Positions 61,612-64,000 of a stretch of DNA of 64,000 nucleotides are shown one piece after another. Within the stretch, counting starts at the first letter, position 1. The number at the start of each line of letters is the position of its first letter. The DNA comes from an uncultured Collinsella sp. Its GTDB lineage: Bacteria > Actinomycetota > Coriobacteriia > Coriobacteriales > Coriobacteriaceae. The stretch lies in assembly GCA_958421275.1 (NCBI GenBank), contig CATZLI010000001.1, positions 233,666 to 297,665 on the forward strand, in the 5' to 3' direction. Both the position numbers and the translations under genes were made by a program. The notes beneath the pieces are model-generated. The model made no database searches. It saw nothing but the letters and a program-made list of their open reading frames with translations, and was not told the origin of the DNA.

Positions 61612-61905
61612 AGGCATGTGCTCCTCATCGTTGTTTGTCACCCTATGATAAAGTCTCGCGCCGACATCCCGCGCGCCGCAGCAAAGTTTCAAAACGTGTT
61701 CGATGGCTCGATCTGATAGCAATAACTCGATCGCTTTATTCAGTTTGTACTTGACAATCCCTTCGCCGAACGACGTGGTGCCGTTCGCCTGCCATGGGCT
61801 TTATTTTTCACTTGAAGAAGCTAAAGTTGCATTTCAGCTTTTGGCGCGTGAAGTTGGATGCGCGCAGTCGGCGGGCGTGCCCGTCGCGATTTGAAAGGAC
61901 TTTGT

Positions 61906-62706
61906 ATGGGACTTTTCACTGGTAAGACCGTGATCGTCACCGGCGGCGGCAAGGCCACGCTTAAGGACGGTTCCGCTGGCTCCATCGGCTACGGCATCGA
62001 TATCGCATTTGCCAAGGAGGGCGCGAACCTCGTCATCACCGGCCGCAACGTCGCCAAGCTCGAGGCCGCCAAGGAGTCTCTCGAGGCCGAGTACGGCGTC
62101 AAGGTTCTGCCTGTTCAGGCCGATGTCTCGGCTGGTCAGGACAACGAGGCCGTCGTCCAGAACGTCATCGACAAGGCCATTGAGGAGTTCGGCCGCATCG
62201 ACGCCGTCGTCAACAATGCTCAGGCCAGCGCCTCGGGCGTGACCATCGCCGATCACACCATGGATCAGTTCAACCTGGCCATTTACTCTGGCCTGTATGC
62301 CACCTACCTGTACATGCAGAAGGCCTATCCGCACCTGAAGGAGACCAAGGGCTCCGTGGTCAACTTCGCTTCGGGCGCCGGCCTGTTTGGCAATTATGGC
62401 CAGTGCAGCTATGCCGCCGCCAAGGAGGGCATCCGCGGCCTGACCCGCGTTGCCGCCAACGAGTGGGGCAAGGACGGCATCAACGTCAACATCGTGTGCC
62501 CGCTTGCTTGGACCGCTGCGCTCGAGAACTTCCAGGATGCCTATCCCGAGGCGTTCAAGGCCAACGTCCACATGCCGCCGGCGGGTCACTACGGCGACGT
62601 CGAGAAGGAGATCGGCCGCGTTGTCGTTCAGCTCTGCGGTCCCGACTTTAAGTACATGAACGGCGAGACCGTCACCCTCGAGGGTGGCATGGGCCAGCGG
62701 CCTTAG
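61906..62706 (+). CDS. Short-chain dehydrogenase, probable bile-acid 12alpha-hydroxysteroid dehydrogenase
   Basis: The 266-residue protein is a classical SDR: glycine-rich TGGG near residues 12-15, TGRN at 45-48 (Arg47 favouring NADP), catalytic S156, Y169 and K173 (CSYAAAKEG). The segments NNAQASASG, IYSGLYATYLYM, FASGAGLFGN and GETVTLEGGMGQRP match, from memory, the clostridial NADP-dependent 12alpha-HSDH sequence; a 7-residue insertion follows the glycine loop (ATLKDGSAGSIGYG). I therefore favour oxidation of the 12alpha-hydroxyl of bile acids, not proven. AAAGGAC lies before ATG 61906. Confidence 0.8.
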   Translation: MGLFTGKTVIVTGGGKATLKDGSAGSIGYGIDIAFAKEGANLVITGRNVAKLEAAKESLEAEYGVKVLPVQADVSAGQDNEAVVQNVIDKAIEEFGRIDAVVNNAQASASGVTIADHTMDQFNLAIYSGLYATYLYMQKAYPHLKETKGSVVNFASGAGLFGNYGQCSYAAAKEGIRGLTRVAANEWGKDGINVNIVCPLAWTAALENFQDAYPEAFKANVHMPPAGHYGDVEKEIGRVVVQLCGPDFKYMNGETVTLEGGMGQRP

Positions 62707-62708
62707 GG

Positions 62709-62857
62709 GTTACGCGGTTTTACCAAACCGCGTAACGGCTCGACGCTGCGCGGGCCGCATTTGGACAATCTGACGTTCAACTTCAAGGGCGCGACCAGAA
62801 GGTCAGTGCCCTTTCGTTTCACGTCACCTTGTCTCAAATGCGGCCCGCTCGCTGACT
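62709..62857 (+). repeat. Dispersed structured repeat, copy 2
   Basis: Three bases after the SDR stop codon a 12-base-pair hairpin (62709-62720 with 62725-62736) is followed by the 118-base core (62740-62857), differing from copy 1 at only two bases (62807 T for C and 62843 G for A). The hairpin differs from copy 1 in both arms (GCGG/CCGC against GGCG/CGCC), keeping the pairing. The long stem closes with GGGCCGCATTTG pairing CAAATGCGGCCC. Confidence 0.85.
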
Positions 62858-63199
62858 TATGCTCAACCTGTGGCGCCATTTTGCCTGAAGGCACCTTGCT
62901 CGCTCTGGCGGGTTTTCGCTCATATGACCCAATCCGCTGTCAAGAGCCACAATGGCCCCGCCGACCGCTTGCAATCGGTCGGCGGGGCCTGCCGTTGAAC
63001 CCGTCCCGGTCCGCCCCCGGCATGTCGTCGACGCCTTCGGCTCAGTCTCATATCCGCGGATACCGTTCTGTCGGCCCGCACTCCATTCCTTCGGCGGGGT
63101 TCCCCAAGTCTGTCGAGGCGCATGCGGAGGGCTCCGCGCGCACAGCGAAATAGGGGGTATCCCCGAAGGCCGCCCGGCTCGCCGGGACGGGGGCTATGT
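62858..63199. other. Non-coding stretch next to transposase remnant
   Basis: No supported gene. It contains the hairpin at 62954-62989 and sequence that would be the 3' non-coding side of the IS110-like remnant. Confidence 0.5.
62954..62989. repeat. Strong 14-bp hairpin beside IS110 remnant
   Basis: GGCCCCGCCGACCG pairs exactly with CGGTCGGCGGGGCC around an 8-base loop. No T run is present. It may be a palindromic insertion target or element end. Confidence 0.6.
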
Positions 63200-63958
63200 C
63201 TATTCCGCGCCCTCCCGGCACATCATGCCGAGGGCCCAGAGCCACCTCACGAGCTCGGCCGCGGTGGCCGCGTTGGCCTTCGCCGCGGGCACGCCGCGGG
63301 CGAGCATCTCCTCGCGCCGCCGCAGGAGCCGCTCGGACCCCTTCCTCCCGTGCATCCTTATCTCGAGGGGCACGCCCGTGTCCCTTGGCATGAGCTTCGG
63401 CTGGTGCCGTGCCGCGGCGTAGCACCATGAACCCTCAACGGCCAGCTTCCTCACGAGCGCGTTGCCCGCACCGCTGATGCCTCCGAGCCGCACGGAGTCG
63501 CCACTCGACCTCTGACTCGGCGCGAGGCCGAAATAGGCCGTGACCTGCCTTCCGGAACGGAACCTCGTGAAGTCGCCGACCTCGGCCGAGAAGGCCGCGG
63601 CCAGCGCGAAGGCGCAGCCCTTGATCGACTGGAGGGCGGCCACCTCCGCGGCGATCGGGCTGGCATCCACGGCGGCCCCGTACTCGGAGAGCAGGTCCGC
63701 CCGGGCCTCCGCCGCGGCCTCGACCTCGTTCCTCAGGGCGGCGAGCGCCCGAACCCCGCCATCGTCCTCCGGCCTGACCTTGTCGAGCCACCTCAGGAAG
63801 TCGTAGGTCCAGTACTTCCTCGGGTTGCCGGCGGGCGTGGTGCCGCCGTAGACGAACCCCCGCTTTGCGAGGAAGGCGAGCAGCCGCTGCTTGGCGGTCG
63901 CCAGGCGCGCGGTCGCCCCGTCGTAGGCGCCGGCGAGGTCCCTGATGTTAGCGTCAAT
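63200..63958 (-). pseudogene. IS110-family transposase remnant lacking the N-terminal catalytic domain
   Basis: The open frame read leftward from 63958 encodes 252 residues resembling the central and C-terminal part of IS110-family transposases: NIRDLAGAYDGATARLATAKQRLL-like, then RKYWTYDFLRWL, the Transposase_20-type segment SIKGCAFALAAAFSAEVGDFTRFRSGRQ, AYFGLAPSQRSSGDS and GISGAGNALVRKLAVEGSW. The RuvC-like DEDD domain of about 150 residues that should precede it is missing: a stop codon (63959-63961) and unrelated sequence lie in its place. It is therefore a truncated copy and could not transpose by itself. Confidence 0.85.
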
Positions 63959-64000
63959 CTATTTTTCACCAGTTTCGCTAAACAGGCGCACCGTTCGCGC

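Noticed and set aside
61703..61894. A 63-residue plus-strand open frame upstream of the SDR gene
   Set aside because: No ribosome site, no domain and it overlaps the promoter and leader of the SDR gene.
61906..62706. Assignment as the known Collinsella 7beta-HSDH
   Set aside because: The sequence around the active site and C-terminus does not resemble what I recall of that enzyme and fits the 12alpha type better.

Overview
The window looks like chromosomal DNA of a gut coriobacterium, most likely Collinsella or a close relative. This is inferred from the high GC content, the strongly GC3-biased codon use, and the gene set: AddAB-type nuclease, an arginine deiminase locus, class III fructose bisphosphatase, superoxide reductase, a bile-acid-type short-chain dehydrogenase and folate C1 genes. 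No rRNA, intact tRNA or CRISPR array was seen. Gene starts were chosen by Shine-Dalgarno position and often lie downstream of the longest open frame.

Positions 1-20.3 kb hold DNA maintenance genes: a TrpR-like regulator, addB-addA, dnaE, a SWIM/SNF2 helicase, superoxide reductase, a NAD-synthetase-like protein with eroded active sites, and an overlapping ruvC-ruvA-ruvB operon. From 20.4 to 32.3 kb come fhs, a Cys-rich peptide, a membrane protein, a CDF transporter, a zinc-ribbon protein, an ADP-ribosylglycohydrolase, a HicAB pair, a PH-like fragment ended by an in-frame stop, two duplicated lipoproteins and a fchA-folD pair. The FolD lacks the catalytic lysine, which fits a division of labour with FchA.

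From 32.3 to 41.7 kb there is a 226-bp element with perfect 28-bp inverted ends, a C69 dipeptidase, a phasin-like protein plus an ABC1 kinase, and then a cobalamin riboswitch ahead of two surface proteins built from DUF4430 (transcobalamin-like) domains. I think this last locus is the most interesting system in the window: a candidate corrinoid-capture surface apparatus. From 41.8 to 52.2 kb are two GtrA proteins, Fbp, DegV, an aldolase-like protein, a 56-residue membrane peptide, an RNA m5C methyltransferase, a divergent MetRS-like protein, a DUF3267 protein and QueH.

From 52.2 to 58.2 kb lies an AT-richer arginine deiminase locus arranged divergently: a second arginine deiminase plus a protease-dead S24-type repressor on one side, and transporter-arcA-arcB on the other, with no carbamate kinase. 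The right end has queA, a coiled-coil tail-anchored protein, a 12alpha-hydroxysteroid-dehydrogenase-like SDR and a truncated IS110-family transposase. A 118-bp self-complementary repeat, preceded by a hairpin whose stem changes in a base-paired way between copies, follows the stop codons of both queA and the SDR gene.
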